Of a stretch of DNA of 64,000 nt, positions 12,430-22,949 are shown piece by piece. The notes under the pieces were generated by a model. That model was not told the origin of the DNA, made no database searches, and saw only the letters and a program-made list of their open reading frames with translations. Positions within the stretch are counted from its first letter, which is position 1. Every line of letters starts with the position of its first letter. Origin of the DNA: Owenia fusiformis (Eukaryota > Annelida > Polychaeta > Sabellida > Oweniidae); assembly GCA_903813345.2 (NCBI GenBank), contig CAIIXF020000010.1, forward strand, positions 30,872,828 to 30,936,827, written 5' to 3'. The position numbers and the translations under genes are program-made.

Positions 12430-13299
12430 TGAAGACTGTTTTTTAGGTGGAGACACACTCTTCTTGGAAAAATTCTGGGGACGTCCCTGCACTATGTCAC
12501 ATGCCATACAAACGATGGGCCTAAGACAATGGACCATCAGCCTCAAACAGTTCAAGGTATCTATATACATGTATATATAAGCGCAAATGCCAAAGGGAAG
12601 GGTGACTTAAAACTTTAAAGAAACCCAACAAGAAAAGCAAACTGTAAGTGTAAATCTGTCATAAGAAAAGTAAACCCTATTTATACACCCCAAAACCATG
12701 ATCTAAAGTGAAAAGAAACAATGTCTAACATCCCCCTCCCCTCCAATCGAGTATTAACTAGTTAGTTATATTAACCTCTTTTTGAGCTAGCTTCTAATCA
12801 ACTACACTATCTCGCCCACTTGTAAATAGAACTGTTCAACGAAAACTTAAGTGAACTCAACTATCAACTTACATTAAAAGTGTTATTGTTACTTGGAGAT
12901 TAATTCTCTAAAATAACAGATGCTGTTCTAAAAAGTAATAAATTGCTTTTAGAGCAGACAGCCTAATAAACATATTATGTCACAACAATTATATCAACTT
13001 AATAGGATTAAATAGAAATGTCACATTAATCTTATTTGTTATGACATAACCCTATGTCGTGCAAATAAAACAAATGTCTAAACAATAAACTATTATTAAG
13101 GACATGGAATTGTCCATGTTGTGATGACGCTTAGTAAATTGTTTCAAACAAGATTTCTCTTAATTATCGTAACAAAGACACGAATATTGTTGAGTGGTAC
13201 ACAAAGGTGATGCCGTCATTTGTTATATGGCCTCATAAAATCATATTAAAAGATTTTAATATTAATCCTTTTTATTCCACCTACATTGATTATCGTTGA

Positions 13300-13495
13300 A
13301 GTCTTGACACCAACTGACTTGTTTTTTTGTCAACCTTATTGTTTTCATATCAACTTTGTTTAGGTTTTACGTTACACTTATTTTTATATCTACACACTGA
13401 TTAGTCGCCCTAATTGTCTTGGCATAAATTGACTTGTGTTGTGCAAACTTTTGCAGTTTTATATCAACTTTGTTTAAGTTTTTAGAAACCTAATT
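13300..13495. repeat. Degenerate direct repeat, period about 115 bp
   Basis: Two copies share TCTTG..A..A..TGACTTGT near their start and TATCAACTTTGTTTA near their end. They lie in AT-rich intron sequence with no coding potential. Confidence 0.6.
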
Positions 13496-14076
13496 AACAG
13501 CCCTTGGAAAATGAGACAAGAAAATCTGACATTTTCTGACAAAGTTTGAAATGAAAATGCAAAATAAACAGACACGTAATCGACCTAAAAAAATTCCAGT
13601 TATTACATACAGGTCATTTCATACAAATTGAACAACAATTTCTGATATAGCCAATGACAGAGAGAAAACCATGACAACTATACGAACATTTTTAATTTCC
13701 CAATATCCATAAAAATATACCAGATGAAGACCATAGAGAAGAGAGCATGCCTCCGATGATCAAAGTAAAACCATCCTAGAATCAGCACTTCGTCAAATTA
13801 ATGAAAGAAAATGTCACCAGACAGATAATTCGAATATATCAATGATCGTAGACATTAAAAATTTTACCTGTAGATAATTGTTTCATCGAAGTACTTAAAT
13901 CCAATGTCCTAATAGTCTGGTTTTGTCTGTCAAGTGTAATAAAGAAAAGTACATATCTAAATATTTTCCTTAACTACCAGAGCTGAAGTACCCAAGCGGA
14001 AAATTTCTCTTTGAGGTATTGATTCCTCTTAAAAAACCTGTTAGATCACTATAATTCTCCGGTATTTTTATCACAG

Positions 14077-14240
14077 GCAGAATTGACTAGATGTCCGTTT
14101 ACTTCGTTTTTTGTCTAATTATAGTTTTTACTTTATTTAAGATCGGAAAATGTTATACGAATGACATTATTTGGGCAGGATATACCTCTACTCGGGACAC
14201 AGATCATACAATAAGAGAAAAGGAAACCAATCAAAATAAG
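14077..14240 (+). CDS. Secretory signal-peptide exon of an antisense nested gene
   Basis: The plus-strand exon follows an acceptor-like TTTTTATCACAG. It has ATG at 14091 and is open for exactly 50 codons to AAG followed by the consensus donor GTAAGT (14241), phase 0. The peptide starts MSVYFVFCLIIVFTLFKIGK. This is a classic signal peptide with a hydrophobic core of about 15 residues and a likely cleavage near Cys21 or Tyr22. A hydrophilic stretch (TNDIIWAGYTSTRDTDHTI) follows. The continuation exon was not found, so the mature protein is unknown. The exon sits inside the gene A intron between 18147 and 11949 on the opposite strand. A chance open frame next to a chance donor is possible, but the combination of features argues otherwise. 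Confidence 0.5.
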
Positions 14241-14957
14241 GTAAGTTTCCTTGTACAAATTGCAACTTATTAAGACAACTTGAATGTATTTTATTTTTTA
14301 TTTTGATGTTTTCACACCACTTTTAAAGACGTCATATTCCTGTAATCTTGTCTACTGTTTGTTTTACCTGAGAACGAGGGAACATTGAAAATATAAAATT
14401 ATTTTTTTTGTACGGGTATCTTCTCAAAGAATTCTCATAAAAGTTTTATCGATTAAAGTTTATAAGGTGTACGGATCTGATGTGTTATTGTTGGTTTCTA
14501 TTTACTCAGCTCTCTCAATGAATACACTTTCCATTACATTGTAATTGATAATGCATACAAAATAAAGCTACAGGGTGTTACGCGGTATGGCATACATTTA
14601 TGGTTGCGCGGTACTTGTGATACAAGTGAATATGACATACTCACCTGCGGTATCTGACATATTCCGCATTGAACTATGATATAGTGAATACCTTATATTC
14701 ACCTGCGTAATGTGACATATTCACTCGGAGAATATCAGACACACGTTGCGGAATATGGCATTTACCGCTCAGTGAACGTCATTATACAAAATTCCCTTGA
14801 TTTGATTAGTTTAGAGAATCATCACTAAATGTAAAACTATAATGGATTACCATTTTTTTTATCGCTTCGAGCACTAAACTACTGGAGTGATTGAGTAAGT
14901 TTATTAGGTGTGATCGGTAAATGATACTGCTGAAAGTATCAGTAACGTATGACCCTA

Positions 14958-15485
14958 CTATCACACCAAACTAGTTCTCACTACGTTCTCGAAAACGGGC
15001 TTAAACTGTGCACGAACGGATTTGACGTGCTAAGAACCCATCAAGAACCGTTTGGGATCTGTTTACAAACTTCATGAAACTACTAGAACGAGTAGGTTCT
15101 CCAGCAATTAGAGCATGCTCAAAATTTTCTGGTGATCGTCAAAACGTTGCCGAATCGGTTTTAAACTGTGTGCGAACTGAATGAACGTAGATACAACGTT
15201 CTACGGTCTGTTTACGAACTTCATGGACTTTCCCGGACGGGGTATGTGATTTAGAATTTTGAATCGATTAAAAATTCGATGGCGACCATACCGTTCTGTA
15301 ATCAGATCATGATGATGTAGTGCGACCTGAACGAACTGCGAATGAGATGGACGTATTGACGACTGTTTATGAACGAAGTAGCTAATTATTTTAGACATAT
15401 ATCCCGACCGCAGCCAGATTGAGCCCGTTTTACGACATTTTCGTAGGACTGGCAAGAACGGGTAAGAACTAGTTTGGTGTGATAG
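14958..15485. mobile_element. 528-bp inverted-repeat element (MITE)
   Basis: The ends are 21-bp perfect inverted repeats beginning CTATCACACCAAACTAG. TA dinucleotides at both edges would suit a TA target duplication. The interior holds two diverged copies of a segment (TTTAAACTGTG.., later CTGTTTAC.AACTTCATG). The open frame on the minus strand (15201-15455) has no domain, so the element is non-autonomous. Confidence 0.8.
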
Positions 15486-16816
15486 GGGGGTTAGCCGCGA
15501 TCAAATACTTGTGTTTTTCAGGTTTTATTGGTCGTCTACGTTTAATAGTGAATTTTTGGAATGATCATATTCGACCGCATAAAGTTGGAATCCAATTGGA
15601 GAAACCACTAGAAATAATTAGTTTCAAACAGATGCTACCCAAGTGGGCACGTTTTTAGAATGTTTGTAGTTTCTTCCTTGAAGCGATCATGTGTTTCTTA
15701 GTATTAACATGCAAGGTATCCATAGAGTCTCTTAACACTTTACACAGCCTTTGTATTGAAATTGTAAATATACTTTATGGACACCATGTATATCTATCTT
15801 ATAGCAGTCGTTCAATAAATAAAGCTTAATTTGCTCTTGAACTTTTTTTCTTGCCTACATTTTCGTGACAATTGTCTTCATGGTAATTGGAGGATCTGCT
15901 GAGCACATTTCACAAGTAAAAGTGTACTCTTAATTGCCCTTTACAAAGTTCCAGATCATTTCATCTTGCTTATCGCACATTTTACGAATCGTAGAGTATT
16001 ATCATAACATTATACTCAAATTAACATTTAATTTTCTTGAAGCCTATTTTTATTTTTACATACTATATTTTTACTATTCGTTTTCTTTATTTCCAAATTG
16101 TATGTACTATTTTTGTACCCCTTTTATAAAATGTATGATTATCACGATTCTATACATACGGCTCTGTACTCATATCGAGACACGATTTTAATAAAAGAAG
16201 GATACTCCTAAGCAAGGTAGGTTGCGTTTATTTCAACGACCCTTTAATAGTTATCATGTAGGCGCCATCTGCTGGGTCGATCTATTGTAAGTGATGGGCC
16301 AATTTGGACATTTTTCTGTTATTCACCTCATTTTCTGTTATTCACCTCATTGTTTCATTTTAGAGAGGAGAATGATACGATTCACCCCTTGTAATGTTTC
16401 ACCTTGAGGTTTATCATACCATATCGTAGATTAACTAATATAGTAATCCCCATGAGCAAAGGCTCGTTTGCGATTTTAATAACGAAATAGTATGAGTTTT
16501 GATATAAATGAAAAACAAAGGATTGTAGCACGCGATAATAAACTTTAGAATTAGGAAATATAAATGTGTAACTTTACTTTCAGTTTTAATCATCATAAAT
16601 AGTAAACAATACCTAAATGGGTTTGTTTGTCCTATACTACCTATAAATATTAAGAAACTAATCGGAAATGGAGAACCTCCTTTGAGACTATTTAGTTTAT
16701 AGGCTATATCACATGGCTTAATAATGACAATACACATATAGCCCTAATCGACAGCACAGTATTAATTTCTTATAAAATATTTTCAGTATTCTTATATAAT
16801 TATGATATGACAGTAT

Positions 16817-16984
16817 ACAATTGTTGACCTCTCCAGAGGTCAATCGGCAAAATTGTATACCGAGACTGTAAACCGAGAAACTACTGTAGACAGAGACCGA
16901 AGGTCGAGGTCAACAGTAGTTTCAAGGTTTACAATCGAGGTATATGATTTTGACGGTTGACCGAATAGAGAGGTCTACAATTGT
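16817..16984. mobile_element. Hairpin MITE (168 bp)
   Basis: The element is near-palindromic. The left arm starts ACAATTGTTGACCTCTC and the right arm complements it over about 75 bp with scattered mismatches. No coding sequence. It lies about 50 bp upstream of the possible plus-strand exon at 17037. Confidence 0.75.
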
Positions 16985-17036
16985 TTTGTTAGTCAGAAGA
17001 AACTAATAATACACATATAGACGACAGTCATCAATC

Positions 17037-17148
17037 ATGGCTTCATTTCTCAATCTTTTCTCCGAACCACGCCAGCAAAATAATTCAGAAAATCTAAAGA
17101 CAGTGGTAGCTAAATCTCTGTTTTCGGCACATCACTTCGTACTCACTG
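17037..17148 (+). CDS. Possible first exon, plus strand
   Basis: ATG at 17037 opens 37 codons plus one base before a donor-like GTAAAT (17149). The peptide MASFLNLFSEPRQQNNSENL continues with an amphipathic helix-like stretch. No domain was recognised and no partner exon was found. It is squeezed between a hairpin MITE and a TA-flanked transposon starting at 17252, so it may equally be chance. Confidence 0.22.
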
Positions 17149-17251
17149 GTAAATTAATGTTAACTTTACGTTTCTATTTGTATTTTTGCTATACATGTCG
17201 TCTAGCAAAGTCAAATATCACTTTCATCAACGTTTACAAAATGTCCGTCTA

Positions 17252-17878
17252 CACTCCGCTCCATAAGTTTGGCAACCTTTTTTCCTCATTGAACTACGTG
17301 TTAAAGCCTCTTCACCTTTGAATTTTTATTTACTTAACCTGCGATGAAAATACTTATACTATTGATGGAAACGTAATTTGACTTTAATTCCAATACCTTC
17401 AAAGTTTTTCAATTTTTTATCTCAATTACAATAGGTCGAAAATTGATGATAAATTTGATGAATTTTTGAAAAACGACATTCCCATGTTAACCAATGGGAA
17501 ATGATAGGTTTTCCGCAAGTCATGTGACAGAATATCCATCCATCCGAGTCCTTGCAAAAATACGAGTTAGGCAGGCAATTGAATTTGCTAACTTTATTTA
17601 ACAAAAGATTGATATGTTTCTTCAGGTTCAACAAAGTTATAGGGCTTTAAAGTCAAAGTTGTTTTTCAAAAAAACTCTCCCATTGAAATAACACAGGAGG
17701 CGAACAATTATTTTCAAAAATGACTTTGAAGCGCTGTAACTTTTATATTCATCAAATAAACTAAACACTTAGTGTTTTAAAAAGTTAGACAATTCAATTT
17801 TCTATATAAAAATATTTTTTGCTGAATATTTTACTGAAAAGATATCCTGATTTCTGATTTGCCCCGAACCCTCCTCGG
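17252..17878. mobile_element. TA-flanked repeat family X, copy 1
   Basis: The copy starts after TA with CACTCCGCTCCATAAGTTTG. Module 1 (17252 to about 17505) is followed by about 60 unshared bases and then module 2 (about 17558-17878, AAATACGAGTTAGGCAGG to GCCCCGAACCCTC). Both modules recur at 34213-34796 in a different arrangement and at 52695-54352. No transposase is seen. TA flanks suggest a Tc1/mariner-type non-autonomous family. Confidence 0.75.
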
Positions 17879-17940
17879 TGATATTGATATATGCACTCGT
17901 TCGCTTCGCTCTCTCGTGCAAATATCAATATCACCTCGTA
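17874..17940. repeat. Hairpin in repeat DNA
   Basis: GGTGATATTGATAT...GCAC is complemented by GTGCAAATATCAATATCACC around a short GC-richer loop. The architecture is like the 135-145 bp hairpins at 51390 and 54671, but the sequence differs. Confidence 0.7.
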
Positions 17941-18146
17941 GATAAAAATGATATTCCTCAAAATCATAGGATATCCTATAAATACGCGGTCAATAATATG
18001 ATATCCCATGATGCACAGGTGGGGCACAGGCAAAAATGTTGACCGCTCATCAACCAATCAGATACGAGTATTTCAACTGAGGTACTAACAATTTAAATTG
18101 ACTAGATTATTTTAAGGGGTATAGAAATATGATACAAATCACCAAC

Positions 18147-18303
18147 CGTGTGTGGGTGTGGGTTATTGTATCTGTCTGCCTCGCACGGTTTCTGTGGAAA
18201 GGCTATTTCACTCTGCAGGCAGCTGCGTTTTTCAAATTTCTTTTGGTATTCAGATTTCGGAAACTTCCAAGGTGGAGTATATTCTTTCGGGGCTGGCATT
18301 ACC
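18147..18303 (-). CDS. Possible first coding exon of gene A
   Basis: A good acceptor (pyrimidine-rich, ATCTCAG) precedes 18303. The ATG at 18299 opens MPAPKEYTPPWKFPKSEYQ and the frame stays protein-like to about residue 51 (DRYNNPHPHT). Two weak donors follow: GTTGGT at 18146 (phase 0, matching the exon at 11949) or GTGATT at 18142 (phase 1). KSEYQKKF resembles the SEYxxxF motifs I recall from microtubule-binding proteins such as MDM1/SAXO, so it suits a ciliary or centriolar role (inference). There is no signal peptide. Membership in gene A is inferred from strand, order, phase and composition; a separate short gene is possible. If the ATG is the start, the acceptor implies an upstream 5' UTR exon. 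Confidence 0.5.
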
Positions 18304-18310
18304 CTGAGAT

Positions 18311-18415
18311 GTAGAGTGAAGTGGTAACTTGAATGTAGTGGAAACTTATGTGTAGTGGCGACTTCTTTGTAGTGGCAACTGGTATGTAGTGCTGTCTGTA
18401 ATATGTAGGGCCAAC
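18311..18415. repeat. 17-bp degenerate tandem repeat
   Basis: About five units of the type GTAGTGG.AACT....T follow one another from just upstream (minus sense) of the acceptor at 18304. Read on the minus strand they are moderately pyrimidine-rich and may supply part of the acceptor tract. Confidence 0.6.
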
Positions 18416-21400
18416 TTGATTCGACTTATGAATTGACACTGTCCTGCAAAAATATAATATTTTCTTAACGACTTGTCTTACGAGTCAATAACTTAAGGAG
18501 CTCAAATATTAACATTACAGAACATACATTAATCGCTATCCTTGTATAAGCTCTGTCAAACTTTATTACACAGAAACAAGACACTTATATGACAATATTA
18601 CATGGGATTAAGACCGCAGAGAGTTCAAGCCAGAGCACTGCTTCCTCCTACTTGCCCCTTGTTGTATCTTATGGCACTATTCTATGGCTGGTTTTTGATA
18701 CGTAAAATCATGAAGTGAAAGTTTGAAAATGATTAGGTGTGAATCTTAAGTATAATATAATTACTAGTTCGAACCTCATACGATTTAATTAACGTGCTCT
18801 TTATTTAGGTATAAGGGACTTTCGACTCGTTTTGTTAGATTATCGTTGGAAGTGTATCTAGCGAATCTGACACGGAGACATTTAGGAGGAGAGTGAATTA
18901 AGCAAACCGTCCCTGGTTTTGGTTTGTTTGATCTAGGATGAAGAATGTAGAACTTTTCTTAATCCTTCTTTAGGGGGGAGGGGCAATTAAATATTGTGCA
19001 ATTGACCTACCAGTACATTCCTAATTACATGTAATATTTCAAAAGAGCCTTGATAAGAGATTACTTTGTTAAGCTTTAAAGTGCAAAAAGGGGAGAATGT
19101 TTGAATTCTTCCAAATGATGAATGTGCTAGACACATATTATACAGAATATTGGACCAAAAAATATTAAAAATTTTTTGTTAAAGTTGTTCACTAGATCTG
19201 ATACTATCTTTACGTATTGATTCCTTCTAAGATTATCTGAAAAAAGTTTAATTTATTCTGCGCAAGCCACTCATTCCCGATGCAGGATTTATGAGGGTAA
19301 AAAGATACGACCTTATCAAAATTAATGATGGCTAGTGCAGAAAAATATAAGCCGTTTTTTGGATGCTAATCTTTTTATTCTGCAAAATATGTCTTTCCCC
19401 AAATCTAAAAATGAATTTATAGTTAATGACCAGGTTATTTCAGATAAAACTGAAATCTTTAACAAATTTAACCTGGATATTGAACGATATATTCTATAGC
19501 ATAAAGTGTTAATATCCATATGAAAAAAGTTTCTCGTGAAGATTTCATAAACATCATCACCATGCGAAGGTGATAGGAAACGATTAATTGAGGACAGCAA
19601 GGGAAAAGAAGAGCCGTTTAATGACTAGGTATTTTATTTCAGCTCAATCTATGTTCTAATCAACTTCATTATCACTATTATGAAAAATGTCCAACTCCCA
19701 GGCATTCATTCTATTTGATTATTGTAAATTGTTATATTAAATTCGAAATAATTGACACAACTTTATCAGGGGATAATTAGTTATGATATAGAGTCATCAC
19801 ATTGTATTCCAGGCCTTTTTCTTGGCAATTGAATAATTCTTGATTTACAGCATTTCCGTATTGAATATTAACTCGACGTTTCCATCGTCAATTCTCCTTT
19901 CTCCTCTTTTCATTTATACTTCTCTAATCAAGCAAAACGCTTTACTTACGTGTTTTGTAGAACTCTCCAATATCCCTGTTCCTAATATATATCCATATAT
20001 CTTCTTTTTCTTCAAAGGAACAACTGAACGTAAATTTATAGCTTTTATTTACAATAGTTTATTTCAGTATGAATTTACAAATTTCACTAATCTTTCTTGT
20101 CGCTAGGCTGATTGTAAACATACACAATTGGATTACCTCATATCGGTGAAAGGTTGGTTTAAGTTCTTATCGGTGGTATTCGGCTATTTGGTCGATTAAA
20201 CTATGTGATCGAATAACTTTCCGCCTTGTTATTTGTTGTTAAAATAACTCAGATTATATAATATATATTTGTTCGAATATATACGATAATATATGTCGGA
20301 CATTTCAGAGGCAATGCAAAATATTCGATTACTCGATTACCAAACAGGGAACTGTTCAAACAGCTAATCTTGCAACTGGACTGTTGAAAAAGTTGAATAG
20401 TAGTACGTACAAGCCAAAAGAAATCAAAAGACCACGATGGAATGTTAAATGGAAACGTACATTCACGTTTTGAATATAAATATTAGTACACTAATTTTTT
20501 CTTATTATTGTGAAAGAAACTTGCGGACTATTGTAATTTATGGAATCTCCGCCATGTAAATCATTTTGTCAATAACAAATAATCCAAAATGTAAAAATGT
20601 TTGTATCAAAAATATTTATGTTCTTTTTTCAATATAATATTGTACTGTGGTCCTCTGATTGCTTATTTTTTGGTTTGAAAGATTGATCCTCACTGCCTCA
20701 GACTGGATATATATTTTTGATGACTGGCACTGTAAAATGTCTGCACAACCTACATATACATGTACTATGCTATCGAAGTACCAGTTTGACCTCTGTATTG
20801 CTTTTGTTATTGCTTATTCATTTGCTGTTTACTTTTGGACTACATTTGCTAGTAGTGGGAATTGACTTTCGATTACGTATTACGTCTTCGCATGTTTACA
20901 GGATGTCGGATTTTTCTTCACATTACATGTACCAAATGAATGATTTTTATTCAATTTATTTTTGCGGTACTATTGCCCACTTGATACTTGTTTACCATTG
21001 CCCACTTCTGAGATACACCTAACCTCTAATTATGCAAGGTCAACATCATTTAAGATACAAGGGAATGGTGGACCCCGGAGTTTCCATAAACGTCAACAAG
21101 CATTGTTTTTATCATTTTAGAATGAAAAGATCCAGTGATTGCGCTCTTTTGGAAGTCCTAACAGTGTATTTTTAAGAACACAATTCTAATCTTTGGACTG
21201 ATAGAATAATCATAAAGGTCTCCATCTTCGGTCAGATATTAAGTGCAAACCCCAGCTTAAAAGTATTGTTGACCTGAAACCCGAATAGTTGATCTCAAGA
21301 GAGGTGTTTATATTAATAAGCCAAGTTAAAACGGCTCTCGTGAGACATTTAAATTTGACAACTATATTTGAACTTTTAGTGTTGCTCCAAACATTCAGTT

Positions 21401-21933
21401 TTTACTATCTGGATTGATATTATGGACGTCTCTAGTCAGGAGTTGTTTTTTGAGATGAGCCCTTTGGTTGTTTTAAAGCATACAGCCATAAGTTACGTTT
21501 TCATGACTGATTGTCAAACCTTTTGCGGAGTTATAAACATATGACTTTAAAGGTCCAGTGATAAAGTTGGTAAAGTTGAGAATCCTGTTATTAATTGTTG
21601 TAAAGATGTGTTCTGCTGAAATATCACATTTCAATTTTATTTGAAATAGTATGAAACAAATAATACAATAATATATAAAACAATGAAATATACAGTATTT
21701 CTTAAGTAAATAACAAACAAATTATACACTTCGCCTATATCAAGTGAAATCGGCAACCGTTTCAAGTTCACACCCATGCATTTTACAGCTAATAGTTTTA
21801 TTCATTTCCACTCTAATAACTCCCCTTGTTATCATATTTTCAAAACGAACAGACTATTTGAAACATCAAAAAATGACTCGATTCAAAATCATTTGATCAA
21901 TATCTAAAATATTGTATCGTACTGCCCATTCGT
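18416..21933. other. Sequence between genes A and B, no gene identified
   Basis: AT-rich DNA that must contain the 3' end of gene B (its last known donor is at 22949) and any 5' UTR exon of gene A. I could not identify either. Open frames at 19322-19600, 19840-20106 and 20659-21022 have no domain or paired splice sites. Confidence 0.5.
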
Positions 21934-22936
21934 CAATTCATTTTTCAATATCTAGCATAACCTGAATTCCAATTCATTTATCAATATTTAGCATAACCTA
22001 AATTCCAATTCATTTATCAATATTTAGCATAACCTAAATCCCAATTCATTTTTCAATATCTAGCATAACCTGAATTCAAATTCATTTTTCAATATCTAGC
22101 ATAACCTGGATTCCAATTCAATTATCAATATTTAGCATAACACGAATTCCAATTCATTTATCAATATTTAGCATAACCTAAATCCCAATTCATTTTTTTC
22201 AATATCTAGCATGACCTGGATTCCAATTCATTTTCCAATATCAAGCATAACCTGAATTCCAATTCATTTTTCAATATCTAGCATAACCTGGATTTCAATT
22301 CATTTTTCAATATCTAGCATAACCTGAATTCCAATTCATTTATCAATATTTAGCATAACCTGAATTCCAATTCATTTTTCAATATCTAGCATGACCTGAA
22401 TTCCAATTCATTTTTCAATATCTAGCATAACCTGGATTTCAATTCATTTTTCAATATCTAGCATAACCTGAATTCCAATTCATTTATCAATATTTAGCAT
22501 AACCTGAATTCCAATTCATTTTTCAATATCTAACATTACCTGAATTCCAATTCATTTTTCAATATCTAGCATAACCTGGATTCCAATTCATTTTTCAATA
22601 TCTAGCATAACCTGAATTCCAATTCATTTTTCAATATCTAGCATAACCTGAATCCCAATTCATTTTTCAATATTTAGCATAACCTGAATTCCAATTCATT
22701 TATCAATAATTAGCATAACCTGAATTCCAATTCATTTTTCAATATCTAGCATAACCTGGATTCCAATTCATTTTTCAATATCTAGCATAACCTGAATTCC
22801 TATTCTTTTTTCAATATCTAGCATAACCTGAATTCCAATTCATTTATCAATATCTAGCATAACCTGAATTCCAATTCATTTATCAATATTTAGCATAACC
22901 TAAATTCCAATTCATTTATCAATATTTAGCATAACC
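21934..22936. repeat. 36-bp minisatellite, about 28 copies
   Basis: The unit has the core TCAATATCTAGCATAACC and period 36. Only two units carry insertions (about 22190 and 22805). Two main unit types alternate: T before TCAATAT goes with C in TAT-C-TAG, and A goes with T. Exceptions near 22665 and 22843 look recombinant. The array lies in the intron of gene B and its right edge is 13 bp from the splice donor at 22949. It is contiguous direct repeat without spacers, so not CRISPR-like. Confidence 0.95.
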
Positions 22937-22949
22937 GTAAACACCTTAC

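Noticed and set aside
19322-19600. 92-codon minus-strand frame
   Set aside because: No signal peptide, domain or splice sites. Fragments on the plus strand look equally coding-like, so nothing can be claimed.
20659-21022. Overlapping hydrophobic plus-strand frames
   Set aside because: Two frames overlap with AT-rich, Leu/Phe-rich sequence and no splice context. Consistent with chance.
21934-22936. CRISPR-like direct repeats
   Set aside because: Units are contiguous with no spacers, and the window is a eukaryotic genome.
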